From Microbaculum marinum (GTDB lineage: Bacteria > Pseudomonadota > Alphaproteobacteria > Rhizobiales > Tepidamorphaceae), in assembly GCF_042646165.1 (NCBI RefSeq), contig NZ_JBHRTC010000007.1: a stretch of DNA of 64,000 nucleotides; one strand, 5' to 3'. Below are positions 34,392 to 46,093 of this stretch, in pieces (position 1 is the first letter of the stretch; each line of letters begins with the position of its first letter). Under the pieces are notes generated by a model. It was given only the letters and a program-made list of their open reading frames with translations. It had not been told where the DNA came from and made no database searches. Position numbers and translations under genes: made by a program.

Positions 34392-34490
34392 CGCTGGGTC
34401 CCGGGTCAAGCCCGGGACGTAAGCCGCGTGTTGGGCAGGGGCCTTGCCCCACGACAGACCTACGCCCCGGGCTTGATCCGGGGCCCAGCG
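34392..34490. repeat. Inverted repeat, GCTGGGTCCCGGGTCAAGCCCGGG type
   Basis: Left arm CGCTGGGTCCCGGGTCAAG and onward (34392-34416) pairs with right arm CCCCGGGCTTGATCCGGGGC and onward (34465-34490). A second diverged copy of the same element lies at 34570-34669. Confidence 0.75.
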
Positions 34491-34569
34491 CGGCGATTGC
34501 CGCACCTGCTGCCGGTCTGTCGGGACGGGCGCTGACGCGCCCCAATTCAGCGGCTGCGCCGGAGTGTTG

Positions 34570-34669
34570 CGCTGGGTCCCGGCTCGGGGGGCGGGACGTA
34601 TGCCTTGGGTGGGGCGGGGCATTTGCCAGTTCCGCAGCCTACGCCCCGGGCTTGACCCGGGGCCCAGCA
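34570..34669. repeat. Second copy of the 34392-34490 repeat element
   Basis: Left part GCGCTGGGTCCCGGCTCGG begins near 34570; the right arm CCCCGGGCTTGACCCGGGGC and onward spans 34644-34669 and matches the right arm of the first copy nearly base for base. The left arm is diverged. Confidence 0.7.
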
Positions 34670-34730
34670 GCGGCGGTCGCTGCGGGGGATGGCGATGGTA
34701 TCTGCCACCCGTAGCCCGGATGGAGCTGGG

Positions 34731-35615
34731 CTATGCGGCCGGGGGCGGGGCGAAGATATCGAGGGCGGCGGGGTCGACGGTGATCTCCAGCGGGGTCTTC
34801 GTGGTTACCTCGCCGTCGGTGTTCACCGACAGCGGCTGATCGGTCTCGATGCGCACGGACCGGCAGCGCAGGGCGGTGACGCAGTCGCTGTGGATCTGGG
34901 TTCCCGCGCGCAGCGCGGGGGCCAGCGTCATCAGTTCGCCGATTGTCTCCGCCTCGATGGCGTAGACGTCGAGCATGCCGTCGTCGATCGCCGCGTCCTC
35001 GGCGACGCGCATGCCGCCGCCGTAGAAGACGCCGTTGCCGACTGCGATCTGATAGGTCTCGACCTCGAAGCGGCGATTGTCGCACTCGATCGTGGCGCGG
35101 AAGCGCTCGGCCTCGCCGAGCACCTCGATGGTGGTGAGCAGGTAGCTGAGCACGCGCCAGTTCTGTTTGCGCTCCGAATCCTGGTGCAGCGCGATCTCGA
35201 CCCCAAGGCCGACCGAGGCGGCGTTGGCGAAGGGTCGGCCGTTGGCGCGGGCGATGTCGATGCGGCGCGTGCGGCCGGCCGCGACGACGCCGGCGGCACC
35301 CTCGGCGTCGGCCGGTATGCCTAGCGTCAGCGCCAGGTCGTTGGCGGTTCCCAGCGGCAGGATCCCCACCGGCTTGCCGGCCTCGATCAGGGCGCCGAGC
35401 GCGCCGTTGACGGTGCCGTCGCCGCCGCCGACCAGAACCGCGTCGCAGGAGCGGGCGCCCTCGACGATCAGGGCGCCGAGGTCTTCGGAGCGCCTGGATC
35501 GCCTGAGGTCGATCTCGAAACCGGCGGCAGCGAGCGCGCCGATCGCCGGGGCGAGTTCGGTTTCGGCCCGGGAGGCACCGGGATTGACAACGACGAGAAG
35601 ACGACGATCGGCCAT
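34731..35615 (-). CDS. YegS/DgkB-type lipid kinase
   Basis: Protein of 294 residues of the diacylglycerol kinase catalytic family: LLVVVNPGAS at the start, GGGDGTVN (63-70) and GILPLGTANDLA for nucleotide binding, then GNGVFYGGGMRVAEDAAIDDGMLDVY. Such enzymes (YegS, BmrU, DgkB) phosphorylate diacylglycerol or related lipids at the inner membrane. The ATG at 35615 gives the family's normal N-terminus; an upstream start at 35654 adds 13 unrelated residues. The stop lies just past a REP-like fragment. Confidence 0.9.
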   Translation of the reverse strand: MADRRLLVVVNPGASRAETELAPAIGALAAAGFEIDLRRSRRSEDLGALIVEGARSCDAVLVGGGDGTVNGALGALIEAGKPVGILPLGTANDLALTLGIPADAEGAAGVVAAGRTRRIDIARANGRPFANAASVGLGVEIALHQDSERKQNWRVLSYLLTTIEVLGEAERFRATIECDNRRFEVETYQIAVGNGVFYGGGMRVAEDAAIDDGMLDVYAIEAETIGELMTLAPALRAGTQIHSDCVTALRCRSVRIETDQPLSVNTDGEVTTKTPLEITVDPAALDIFAPPPAA

Positions 35616-35695
35616 GGACGGTTCCCAGCGGGACGTGACGGAACCAGAACGCACAATCGGGGTCCAGGTTCAATCGTATGGCGCCCGCGCAGGGG

Positions 35696-36982
35696 TCATC
35701 GTCCCGTGACGGCCGCGGGGCTGAGGCCGGCAGCCGCGTCGTCCCGCCAGGCAAACAGCTCGATGGAATGCGACAAGCCGACCAGGTCGTGGGCGCCGAC
35801 CGGGCGCCAGCGGTGCGGCGCCTCGAGGGCGATCGCTTCCGTGGCCAGCGCCAGCACGTCCAGTTCCTTGGTGTACTTCTCGATCCGCGCCACCTGGTTG
35901 ACGGTGGGCCCGATCACGGAGAACGTCATGCGGTCCGGCACGCCGATATTGCCGAACATCAGCCGTCCCGAGTCGACGCCGATGCCGAAATCGAGCGGCA
36001 GGCCGGGGTCGACCTCCAGCATCCGCCGGCGGCGCGCGTCCGCCTCCGTGATCGCCTCGCAGGCCCTCGTGATCGCGCCGCCGACGCGCTCGGCGGGCTC
36101 CAGGGCGGGATCGAGCGGAAAGATCGCCAGAACCGCGTCGCCGATGAAGTCCAGCACCTCGCCGCCACGGTCGAGCGCTGCCCCGGCGACGCACTCGAAA
36201 TACCGGTTGAGCAGGTCCATGTACCGGCCTTCCGGCATCATTTCCGCGAGTTTCGTCGAATTGCGCAGGTCCGAGTACCAGACGACGGCCTCGATCACCT
36301 CGCCGTCGCCGTGCCGGATCTGGCCAGAGAGCACACGCCGGGCGGCGACACGGCCGAGATAGGCGTCGGCTACGTTGCGCGTGATGCGGCTCAGGACCAT
36401 CGTCTTGGTGGCGATCGCAAGCCGCCCCTGCAGGCGTTTCAGCGTCGCGAACTCGCGGTCGGTGAAGCCGCCGGGGCGCTTCGTCGCCCAGCTCACCAGC
36501 ACGCCGCCCGGATCGCCGTTCTCGGTGACGCGGGGGATCGAGTAGCGCGTGGCAAACAGCAGGTAGTCCGTCATCCCTTCGTCGGCGAGACGCTGCAGGA
36601 TAGGGAAATCGGCCTGCGCCTCTGGCCCGGCGAGGCGCCGGCGCAGCATGTCGAGATTGGCCTCCACCGCGTATTTGAGCGGGCTCTTCTTCCAGTCGTC
36701 GGAGCGATCGCTGCCGTGCGGCAGGGTCTCGAGCACGGCGCCGGTCTGTGGATACCAGATGACGGATTCGGCGTCGAACAGCGGATGCAGCGTCGGCCAG
36801 GCCAGATTGGCGCGGTCGACCTGCACGCCGATGTCACGCAGCCGCTCGCAGAGGCCGACGAAGACCTCGACGACGTCCGGGTCGTCGAACGCCTGGCTGA
36901 TCAGCCAGTCGGACAGCCCCTGGACGTCCACCTCGGAGCAGTAGATGTCGGGAAGCGAGGAAGGCTTGGGTTGATCGTTCAT
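35696..36982 (-). CDS. Class III adenylate/guanylate cyclase-domain protein
   Basis: Protein of 428 residues. The C-terminal cyclase homology domain (about 225-400) has AVVWYSDLRNSTKLAE with metal-binding Asp, GDAVLAIFP with the second, FGIGVDSGRLMFGNIG and VNQVARIEKYTKEL. The N-terminal ~210 residues resemble the sensory part found with many rhizobial cyclases (LSDWLISQAFDDPDVVEVFVGLCERLRDIGV). It would make cAMP or cGMP, the choice of base being undetermined. It is cytosolic: no membrane spans. The ATG at 36982 is preferred over a start at 37015. Confidence 0.88.
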   Translation of the reverse strand: MNDQPKPSSLPDIYCSEVDVQGLSDWLISQAFDDPDVVEVFVGLCERLRDIGVQVDRANLAWPTLHPLFDAESVIWYPQTGAVLETLPHGSDRSDDWKKSPLKYAVEANLDMLRRRLAGPEAQADFPILQRLADEGMTDYLLFATRYSIPRVTENGDPGGVLVSWATKRPGGFTDREFATLKRLQGRLAIATKTMVLSRITRNVADAYLGRVAARRVLSGQIRHGDGEVIEAVVWYSDLRNSTKLAEMMPEGRYMDLLNRYFECVAGAALDRGGEVLDFIGDAVLAIFPLDPALEPAERVGGAITRACEAITEADARRRRMLEVDPGLPLDFGIGVDSGRLMFGNIGVPDRMTFSVIGPTVNQVARIEKYTKELDVLALATEAIALEAPHRWRPVGAHDLVGLSHSIELFAWRDDAAAGLSPAAVTGR

Positions 36983-37128
36983 GGGCTGCCGGCCAATCGG
37001 TCTCGCCGCCGGCACACGCGCCGGCAGCGACGCTCGGAACTATACCCGCAAACCGTGCCCCGCGTGCCACCCGGAATTGCGTGCCACCCGGAATTGAGTG
37101 CCGGGACAACATGCGGGGGCCGGCGCCC

Positions 37129-39942
<2,814 letters not shown>

Positions 39943-40069
39943 GCGTGTCGTCTCTCCGGCTTGCGCCCGCGGAACGCGAGGTGAGCCTTTGTATGGGGTG
40001 CGCCGCCATGCGACAGGCGGTACGTGGTGCCGGCCGCGCCGGAAACGCCCGGAGGGCCGATTAACGCCG

Positions 40070-40097
40070 TTGTTCACCGCAGCCGAGCGGCTACAAT
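40070..40097 (+). promoter_or_regulatory. Promoter candidate for the PPIase gene
   Basis: TTGTTC (40070-40075) and TACAAT (40092-40097) with 16 bases between. It reads toward the peptidylprolyl isomerase gene. Confidence 0.4.
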
Positions 40098-40103
40098 GCG
40101 CTG

Positions 40104-40131
40104 AGATAAGAGTCGGATTTCGCCTTGTCAA
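40104..40131 (-). promoter_or_regulatory. Promoter candidate for secA
   Basis: On the minus strand, TTGACA (40126-40131) and TTATCT (40104-40109) are 16 bases apart. The match to the sigma-70 consensus is strong for this GC-rich genome. Confidence 0.55.
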
Positions 40132-40259
40132 CGCGACCGGATTGCGCAAGCTTGGCGCCGGTGTCCGCCGGGCCTGCGACCCGGCCCCCGTGCGGACCTC
40201 CAGCGCCGGTGCGATACGCGCCCGGTGCGCCGACACTCCAGCACACGGAATACCGGCTC

Positions 40260-41279
40260 ATGAAGTTCTATCGTCTTTCGTCGTCGACGCGCCTTTTCGC
40301 GGGCGGCCTGATCGCCATTCTCGTCGCCGCCGCGCCGGCGCTTGCCCAGGACACCACGACCCAGGACACCACCACCCAGGACGGCGCCGCGGCGGAAGCG
40401 GCTGCCCCGGAAACGGCAGCTCCCGAAGGCGCCGGGGACATGGCAGCCGGCAACACGGCCGTCGCCAGGATCAACGGCAAGGTCATCACCGAAGGCGACC
40501 TGGCGATCGCCGAGCAGGATATCGGGGAGTCCATTCCCGACCTGTCGGAGGCCGAACGCAGGGACTACCTGGTCACCTACCTCACCGACCTGATGATCGT
40601 GTCCGAGGCCGCGCGCAAGGCCGGCGTGGCCGACGACCCGGCCTTCCAGAAGCGCATGGACTACATGGTCGACCGCAACCTGATGGAAAAGTACCTCAAC
40701 GACGAGGGCATGGCGGCGGCCACCGAGGACGAGGCCAGGAAGCTCTACGACGAGGTCATCAAGGAGGTGCCCGAGCAGGAGCGCGTTCGCGCCCGCCACA
40801 TCCTGGTGGAGACCGAGGACGAGGCCAAGGAGATCAAGAAGCAGCTCGACGAGGGCGGCGACTTCGCGGCGCTGGCCAGGGAGAAGTCGAAGGATCCCGG
40901 CTCCGGCAAGGAGGGCGGCGAACTCGGCTGGTTCACCAAGGAAGAGATGGTCCCGGAATTCGCCGAAGCGGCCTTCGCGCTGGAGCCCGGCCAGATCTCC
41001 GAGCCGGTGAAGTCGGATTTCGGCTGGCACATCATCAAGACCGAGGGCAAGCGCAACAAGCCCGGCTTCGACGAGGTGGAAGGCGAGCTCTACGAGATGG
41101 TCGCTCGCCAGCGGCAGCGCGACATCATCATGTCCCTGCGGGAAACCGCCGACGTCGAGAAGCTCTACGAGCCGGCCGCCGAAACCGACGGCAAGGACAA
41201 GGGCAAGAAGAGCAAGACGAAAGCGGGCAAGAAGAAGAATGACGAAGCCACGGAAGGCGCCGAGCCCGCGTCCGAGTAG
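40260..41279 (+). CDS. Exported parvulin-type peptidylprolyl isomerase
   Basis: Protein of 339 residues. Signal peptide: FYRLSSSTRLFAGGLIAILVAAAPALAQ. A SurA/PpiC-like helical N-terminal domain (INGKVITEGDLAIAEQDIG) is followed by the parvulin domain (about 170-275: RARHILVETEDEA, GDFAALAREKSKDPGSGKEGGELGWFTKEEMV, SDFGWHIIKTEGKR). It would assist folding of exported and outer-membrane proteins. The N-terminus of the mature protein has a Thr/Gln/Asp tandem (DTTTQDTTTQD), and the end is Lys-rich. Divergent from secA, the source of its substrates. Confidence 0.92.
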   Translation: MKFYRLSSSTRLFAGGLIAILVAAAPALAQDTTTQDTTTQDGAAAEAAAPETAAPEGAGDMAAGNTAVARINGKVITEGDLAIAEQDIGESIPDLSEAERRDYLVTYLTDLMIVSEAARKAGVADDPAFQKRMDYMVDRNLMEKYLNDEGMAAATEDEARKLYDEVIKEVPEQERVRARHILVETEDEAKEIKKQLDEGGDFAALAREKSKDPGSGKEGGELGWFTKEEMVPEFAEAAFALEPGQISEPVKSDFGWHIIKTEGKRNKPGFDEVEGELYEMVARQRQRDIIMSLRETADVEKLYEPAAETDGKDKGKKSKTKAGKKKNDEATEGAEPASE

Positions 41280-41315
41280 CCGGACCCGGGCGCGGCTTTC
41301 GCGGGGGACAACCTG

Positions 41316-42557
41316 ATGGCCGGCAAGGTTTCGCCGCTGGCGCCGGCAGTCATGCCGGAGATGCCGGATATCGAGGGCGTGCGGTTGATCGCCGCGGAGG
41401 CCGGCATCCGCTATGCCGGCCGCAAGGATGTCATGCTGGCGGTGTTGGATCCCGGAACGACGGTGGCGGGCGTGCTGACGCGCTCGCGCTGCCCGTCGGC
41501 ACCGGTCGACTGGTGCCGCGAGCACCTTCCAGGCGGCACGGCGAGGGCGCTGGTCGTCAATTCCGGGAATGCCAACGCCTTCACCGGCATGCGCGGCCGG
41601 CAGGCGGTGGAGAAGACCGCCGCCCTGGCTGCCGCCGCGGTCGGCTGCTCTGCCGACGAGGTCTTCCTGGCGTCCACCGGCGTGATCGGGGAGCCGCTCG
41701 ACCCCGGGCCCTTCGAGGCGGTGCTCGCCGACATGGCCAAGAAGGCCGCCGCGGGTGGTTTCGCCGAGGCGGCGAAGTCGATCATGACGACCGACACCTT
41801 CCCGAAATACGCGTCGATAACCGCCGATCTGGGTGGCACCGAGGTGACGATCAACGGGATCGCCAAGGGATCGGGCATGATCGCCCCCGACATGGCGACG
41901 ATGCTCGGCTTCCTGTTCACCGACGCGCCGATCGCCGCGCCGGTTCTGCAGGCGATGTTGCGGCGCGCGGCCGAGAAGTCGTTCAACGCGGTGACCGTCG
42001 ACGGGGACACTTCGACCAGCGACACGGTGCTGCTCTTCGCCACGGGGAAGGCCGCGGATCGCGGTGCGCCGAGGATCGATACCGTCGACGATGAACGGCT
42101 GAAGCCGTTCCGGCGCGCGCTGGCCCGCGTGATGCGACAGCTTGCCAAGCTGCTGGCGCGCGACGGCGAAGGGGCGAGCAAGTTCGTGACGGTCTCCGTA
42201 GAGGGCGCCGAGAACAACCGCTCGGCGAAGCGCATCGCCATGGCGATCGCCAATTCGCCGCTGGTCAAGACGGCGATCGCCGGCGAGGACGCCAACTGGG
42301 GCCGGGTGGTGATGGCCGTCGGCAAGGCCGGCGAACCGGCCGATCGCGACAGGTTGTCGATCTGGTTCGGAGAGATCCGCGTGGCCCTCGACGGCGAACG
42401 CGACCCCCTCTACGACGAGGAAATCGCTACCGACTACATGAAGCAGCGGGAAATCGACCTCAGGGTCGACCTCGGCATCGGCGAGGGCAGCGCGCGGGTG
42501 TGGACCTGCGACCTGACCCACGACTACATCTCGATCAACGCCGACTATCGGAGCTGA
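41316..42557 (+). CDS. argJ: Bifunctional glutamate N-acetyltransferase/ornithine acetyltransferase
   Basis: Protein of 413 residues, full length. ArgJ cleaves itself before a threonine; here this is T195 in KGSGMIAPDMATML (184-197), which becomes the nucleophile. Other family blocks: VNSGNANAFTGMRG (81-94), ASTGVIGEPL, DTSTSDT and NSPLVKTAIAGEDANWGR. It recycles acetyl groups between acetylornithine and glutamate in arginine synthesis. It follows the isomerase gene after 36 bases and is followed by mutT after 3 bases. Confidence 0.97.
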   Translation: MAGKVSPLAPAVMPEMPDIEGVRLIAAEAGIRYAGRKDVMLAVLDPGTTVAGVLTRSRCPSAPVDWCREHLPGGTARALVVNSGNANAFTGMRGRQAVEKTAALAAAAVGCSADEVFLASTGVIGEPLDPGPFEAVLADMAKKAAAGGFAEAAKSIMTTDTFPKYASITADLGGTEVTINGIAKGSGMIAPDMATMLGFLFTDAPIAAPVLQAMLRRAAEKSFNAVTVDGDTSTSDTVLLFATGKAADRGAPRIDTVDDERLKPFRRALARVMRQLAKLLARDGEGASKFVTVSVEGAENNRSAKRIAMAIANSPLVKTAIAGEDANWGRVVMAVGKAGEPADRDRLSIWFGEIRVALDGERDPLYDEEIATDYMKQREIDLRVDLGIGEGSARVWTCDLTHDYISINADYRS

Positions 42558-42560
42558 CGC

Positions 42561-42989
42561 TTGGCCGGTGCCGGGCCCTCGTCGCCGGGGCGGCCGCTCC
42601 TGCTGGTCGCCGCCGTGGCGCTGATCGACGTCGACGGCCGCGTGCTGCTCGCACGCCGCCCCGAGGGCAAGCCGATGGCCGGCCTGTGGGAGTTTCCCGG
42701 CGGCAAGGTGGAGACCGGCGAGCGGCCCGAAGACGCGCTGATCCGCGAACTCGCCGAGGAACTCGGGATCCAGGTGCACGATTCCTGTCTGGCGCCGCTG
42801 ACCTTCGCGAGCCACGGCTACGAGGCCTTCCACCTGCTGATGCCGCTCTACGTCTGCCGCCGCTGGAACGGCGAGGTGCGGGCGCTGGAAGGCCAGGAAC
42901 TCGCCTGGGTCAGGCCGCTGCGGCTCGGCGACTATCCGATGCCGCCGGCCGACATTCCGCTGATCCCGATGCTCCGGGACCTCCTGTAG
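42561..42989 (+). CDS. mutT: 8-oxo-dGTP diphosphatase, MutT-type Nudix hydrolase
   Basis: Protein of 142 residues from a TTG start three bases after the argJ stop. The Nudix box is complete: GGKVETGERPEDALIRELAEEL (47-68) with the REXXEE core. LLARRPEGKPMAGLWEFPGGKVE is the MutT signature for 8-oxo-dGTP binding. It cleans oxidised guanine nucleotides. The neighbourhood argJ-mutT-methyltransferase-comF is one I recall from rhizobia. Confidence 0.9.
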   Translation: MAGAGPSSPGRPLLLVAAVALIDVDGRVLLARRPEGKPMAGLWEFPGGKVETGERPEDALIRELAEELGIQVHDSCLAPLTFASHGYEAFHLLMPLYVCRRWNGEVRALEGQELAWVRPLRLGDYPMPPADIPLIPMLRDLL

Positions 42990-42995
42990 CCATAG

Positions 42996-43955
42996 CTAGT
43001 CCTTGCGCGGGGCCCCGGAGCCGGAGGGGCTTTCCCCGGTAGAGTGTTCGCTGGTGCCGAGCGCATCGGCGAGGCGCATCCGGGCACTGCCCGGCCGCAG
43101 CGGCTTCTGCTGGCTGGGGTCTGGGGCCCAGCCCGACAGGTAGATCACCTCGAAGGTCGCCCGGACCCGACCGTCGGGATCGGCGTGGCGCTGCGCGTAG
43201 AGGTCCATCGCCCGGAACAGGACGTCGCGCCGCAGCGGACTGCGGCTGCGCTCGATCAGCGCGTTCGACCAGCCCATGAGCCTGAGGTCGTCGAGCAGCC
43301 TCAGCGGATTGCCGTAGCGCACCGTCAACGTATCGGAATCGACGACGGGCAGGGCGAACCCCGCCCGCTGCAGCAGGGCGCCGGCGTCGCGGATCTCCAC
43401 GAAAGGCGCGACGCGGGGACTGATGCCGCCCGACACGGTGCTTTCGGCCTCGACCAGGACGCCGCGCAGCTCCTTCAGGCTGTCGCCGCCGAGCAGCGCA
43501 CCGAGGAACAGGCCGTCTGGCCGCAGCGCGCGCCGGATCTGGACGAGGGCGCCGGGAAGGTCATTGACCCATTGCAGCGACAGGCCGGACAGCACCAGGT
43601 CCAGGCTCTCGTCGGCAAACGGCAGCGCCTCCTCGTCGGCCGCCACGCGGACGCCGGCAAGCCGATCGAGCAGCGGCAGGCAGCTTTCCGAACTGACCAG
43701 CGCGCCGACCTTGCCGCTTGCCGCGGCAGCCCTGGCGAGCCGGCCGTCATGGGATCCAAGGTCGAGGGCCAGCGGGAAGTGGCGGGACACCGCGGCCAGG
43801 CGGTCGGCAAGGCCGTTCGAAGCCTCCTCCAGCAGGAAATCCGCCTCGGGCAGACGCGAGGCCATCCGGGCCCGGCGCGAACGGATCAGGTCCCGGTCAA
43901 ACAGCCTGTGCACGTCGCCGGGCCGATCGGGACGCGGGGGCGGGTTGCTCACCAT
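42996..43955 (-). CDS. SAM-dependent methyltransferase, NDUFAF5/BioC-like
   Basis: Protein of 319 residues starting VSNPPPRPDRPGDVHRLFDRDLIRSRRARMASR. SAM-binding motif I is LALDLGSHDGRLARA; then FADESLDLVLSGLSLQWVNDLPGALVQIRRALRPDGLFLGAL. This is the group of mitochondrial NDUFAF5, which hydroxylates an arginine of complex I subunit NDUFS7, and of BioC. Which reaction applies here cannot be told. It faces comF: the two starts are 103 bases apart and it converges on mutT. Confidence 0.82.
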   Translation of the reverse strand: MVSNPPPRPDRPGDVHRLFDRDLIRSRRARMASRLPEADFLLEEASNGLADRLAAVSRHFPLALDLGSHDGRLARAAAASGKVGALVSSESCLPLLDRLAGVRVAADEEALPFADESLDLVLSGLSLQWVNDLPGALVQIRRALRPDGLFLGALLGGDSLKELRGVLVEAESTVSGGISPRVAPFVEIRDAGALLQRAGFALPVVDSDTLTVRYGNPLRLLDDLRLMGWSNALIERSRSPLRRDVLFRAMDLYAQRHADPDGRVRATFEVIYLSGWAPDPSQQKPLRPGSARMRLADALGTSEHSTGESPSGSGAPRKD

Positions 43956-44058
43956 GACCCGACATATGACCTCGCGCACCGCCGGGGTCAAAGCCCGGTG
44001 CAGCGATCGCTTGACCAATTCTCCGCGAGGCCCGACCCTTACGCAGGGGAAACAGGCG

Positions 44059-44850
44059 ATGGCGGTGACGGCGCGCGAACCGGATTACCGAATTCCTCTG
44101 GCGAACAGCCGGAGCGTGCTCGACCGTACCCGGGACGGGGCGCGCCGACTGATCGACCTGGTGCTGCCGCAGCGCTGCGCGGCGTGCGGCACGCCGGGCA
44201 CCGGTCACGGCCTGTGCGGTGCCTGCTGGTCAGGGGTCGACTTCATTGCCGCGCCGGTCTGCCAGCGTCTCGGTACGCCGTTTCCCTATGATCCCGGCGA
44301 GGCCGTAACCAGTCCGGCGGCAATCGCCGATCCGCCGGATTTCGGGCGGGCCCGTGCCGTGGCGCGCTACGACGGCCCGGCCCGGGCGCTGGTCCGGTCG
44401 CTGAAGTTCCAGGACCGAATGGAGCTTGCCGGCCTGATGGCGGGACTGATGGTGCGAAGCGGACAGGAGCTCCTGGAGACCTGCGACGTGGTGGTGCCGA
44501 TCCCGTTGCACCGGCGGCGGCTCTTCGGCCGCCGGTTCAACCAGGCGGCGGCGCTGGCGGGACGCATCGCGGGTCTGGCGGGATGCGACTACCAGCCGAT
44601 GGCGGTGCAGCGGGTCAAATCCACGCGTCACCAGGTCGGGCTGAGCGCGGCGGAGCGACGGCGCAACGTGGCGGGGGCTTTCAGGGTGGCCGTGGAGGCG
44701 CGGCCGCTGGTCGAAGGGCGTCGCGTGGTGCTGGTCGACGACGTGCTGACCACCGGGGCGACGGCCAATGCCTGCGCGCGGGCGTGCCTGCGCGCCGGAG
44801 CGGCCGGCGTCGACGTGCTGGTCTTCGCCAGGGTTGCTGCACCGGTATGA
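44059..44850 (+). CDS. ComF-family phosphoribosyltransferase-like protein
   Basis: Protein of 263 residues. The N-terminal zinc finger is VLPQRCAACGTPGTGHGLCGACW; the C-terminal phosphoribosyltransferase-type domain has PIPLHRRRLFGRRFNQAA, TRHQVGLSAAERRRNVAGAF and the PRPP-binding loop RVVLVDDVLTTGATANAC. ComF helps DNA uptake in competent bacteria; in alphaproteobacteria its role is undefined. AGGGGAAACAGGCG precedes the ATG at 44059. It lies 93 bases before grxC on the same strand. Confidence 0.9.
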   Translation: MAVTAREPDYRIPLANSRSVLDRTRDGARRLIDLVLPQRCAACGTPGTGHGLCGACWSGVDFIAAPVCQRLGTPFPYDPGEAVTSPAAIADPPDFGRARAVARYDGPARALVRSLKFQDRMELAGLMAGLMVRSGQELLETCDVVVPIPLHRRRLFGRRFNQAAALAGRIAGLAGCDYQPMAVQRVKSTRHQVGLSAAERRRNVAGAFRVAVEARPLVEGRRVVLVDDVLTTGATANACARACLRAGAAGVDVLVFARVAAPV

Positions 44851-44943
44851 ACCGCCATATATGACGCGAAAACGGTGTCTTCCGGGACAATCCGGTGCCG
44901 AAGCATCCCCGTTCAATGGCCGCGACCGGCCAGGAACCCGAAT

Positions 44944-45198
44944 ATGGCCAATGTAACGATCTACACGACGCGCTTCTGTCCCTACTGCATCGCCGCAAAG
45001 CGGCTGCTGAGCAGCAAAGGCGTCGAATACGACGAAATCGACGCCGGCGATCCACAGGTCAGGGCGGAGATGACGCAGAAGGCGGGGGGCCGCTATACTG
45101 TGCCGCAGATCTTCATCGGCGACACGCATGTCGGCGGCTCCGATGACCTTCACGCCCTGGAGCGACAGGGTAAGCTCGACACGCTGCTCGCCGCCTGA
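44944..45198 (+). CDS. grxC: Glutaredoxin 3
   Basis: Protein of 84 residues with the dithiol site CPYC (C12, C15) and the TVPQIFIGDTHVGGSDDLHAL substrate loop with cis-Pro. It reduces disulfides with glutathione. Length and motif order are those of GrxC. It is followed by the nitrilase-family gene after 37 bases. Confidence 0.95.
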   Translation: MANVTIYTTRFCPYCIAAKRLLSSKGVEYDEIDAGDPQVRAEMTQKAGGRYTVPQIFIGDTHVGGSDDLHALERQGKLDTLLAA

Positions 45199-45235
45199 CG
45201 AGCGAGCCGGCACGGCCGCCCCTGGAGACACCGAA

Positions 45236-46093
45236 ATGACCGAGTCGCCACGTTTCACCGCCGCCTGCGTACAGCTTCAGGGAACGCGGTCGGTCGACCG
45301 CAACCTCGAAGCGGTCGTCGCGCTGGTGGCCGAGGCCGCCCGGCAGGGCGCCGACTACGTCCAGACTCCGGAACAGACCGGAATAATGGAGCTCGACCGG
45401 CGCAAACTGTTCGAATCGATTACCGACGAGGCCGGTGACCGGGTTCTGGCGAGGCTGCGCGCGCAGGCCAGGGAACTCGGCATCTGGCTGCATGTCGGCT
45501 CGCTGGCGATCCGCCTGTCCGACACCCAGGCCGCCAATCGCGCCTTCATGATCGCGCCTTCGGGAGAGATCGCCGCGCGCTACGACAAGATCCATATGTT
45601 CGACGTCGACCTGCCCAACGGCGAGACCTACCGGGAATCCCGCACCTATCGGCCGGGCACCACGGCGGTGGTCGCCGACCTGCCGTGGGCGCGCGTCGGC
45701 CTCACGGTATGCTACGACATCCGCTTCCCCTATCTCTACCGGGCGCTTGCGAAGGCGGGCGCAACGGTGCTGACGGCGCCGGCCGCCTTCACGAAGACGA
45801 CGGGCGAAGCGCACTGGCACGTCTTCCAGCGCGCCCGGGCGATCGAGAACGGCGCCTTCGTCATCACCGCCGCACAGGGCGGCCTGCACGAGAACGGCCG
45901 CTCGACCTACGGCCACTCGATGATCGTCTCCCCGTGGGGCGAGATTCTCGCCGAGGCCGGCACCGAGCCGGAAGTGATCGTTGCCGAGATCGACATGGCG
46001 AGCGTCGGCGAGGCCCGCCAGCGCGTGCCCTCGCTCACCCACGACCGCAGCTTCCAGCCGCCGGTCGTCGAGGCGGAGCGACGCGCTTCATGA
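45236..46093 (+). CDS. Carbon-nitrogen hydrolase (Nit1-type amidase)
   Basis: Protein of 285 residues with the nitrilase catalytic residues: E46 in TPEQTG, K118 in RYDKIHMFD and C159 in GLTVCYDIRFP. The sequence FDVDLPNGETYRESRTYRPG fits the Nit1/deaminated-glutathione amidase group, which repairs a side product of transaminases. Its neighbour grxC and this family's substrate are both linked to glutathione. The ATG at 45236 is preferred to the in-frame ATG at 45128, which lies inside grxC. Confidence 0.88.
   Translation: MTESPRFTAACVQLQGTRSVDRNLEAVVALVAEAARQGADYVQTPEQTGIMELDRRKLFESITDEAGDRVLARLRAQARELGIWLHVGSLAIRLSDTQAANRAFMIAPSGEIAARYDKIHMFDVDLPNGETYRESRTYRPGTTAVVADLPWARVGLTVCYDIRFPYLYRALAKAGATVLTAPAAFTKTTGEAHWHVFQRARAIENGAFVITAAQGGLHENGRSTYGHSMIVSPWGEILAEAGTEPEVIVAEIDMASVGEARQRVPSLTHDRSFQPPVVEAERRAS

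Larger units (their letters stand above)
33493..34730. other. 1.24-kb gene-free region made of palindromic repeats
   Basis: No reading frame here has coding character. The region consists of dispersed palindromes: hairpins at 33558-33576, 33636-33653 and 33739-33757, and larger units at 34075-34161, 34252-34366, 34392-34490 and 34570-34669, plus a partial copy at 34710-34724. The 33580-33850 part is GC-rich with no named element. It separates the SLC13 permease and the lipid kinase genes. Confidence 0.75.
39943..40259. other. Divergent intergenic region secA/PPIase
   Basis: 317 bases with no gene. Two back-to-back promoter candidates overlap in it: one for secA at 40104-40131 and one for the isomerase at 40070-40097. 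The parts nearest each gene hold GC-rich leaders of about 160 bases each. Confidence 0.55.

Noticed and set aside
40128..42833. 901-residue minus-strand frame over the PPIase and argJ genes
   Set aside because: Antisense of two well-supported genes.
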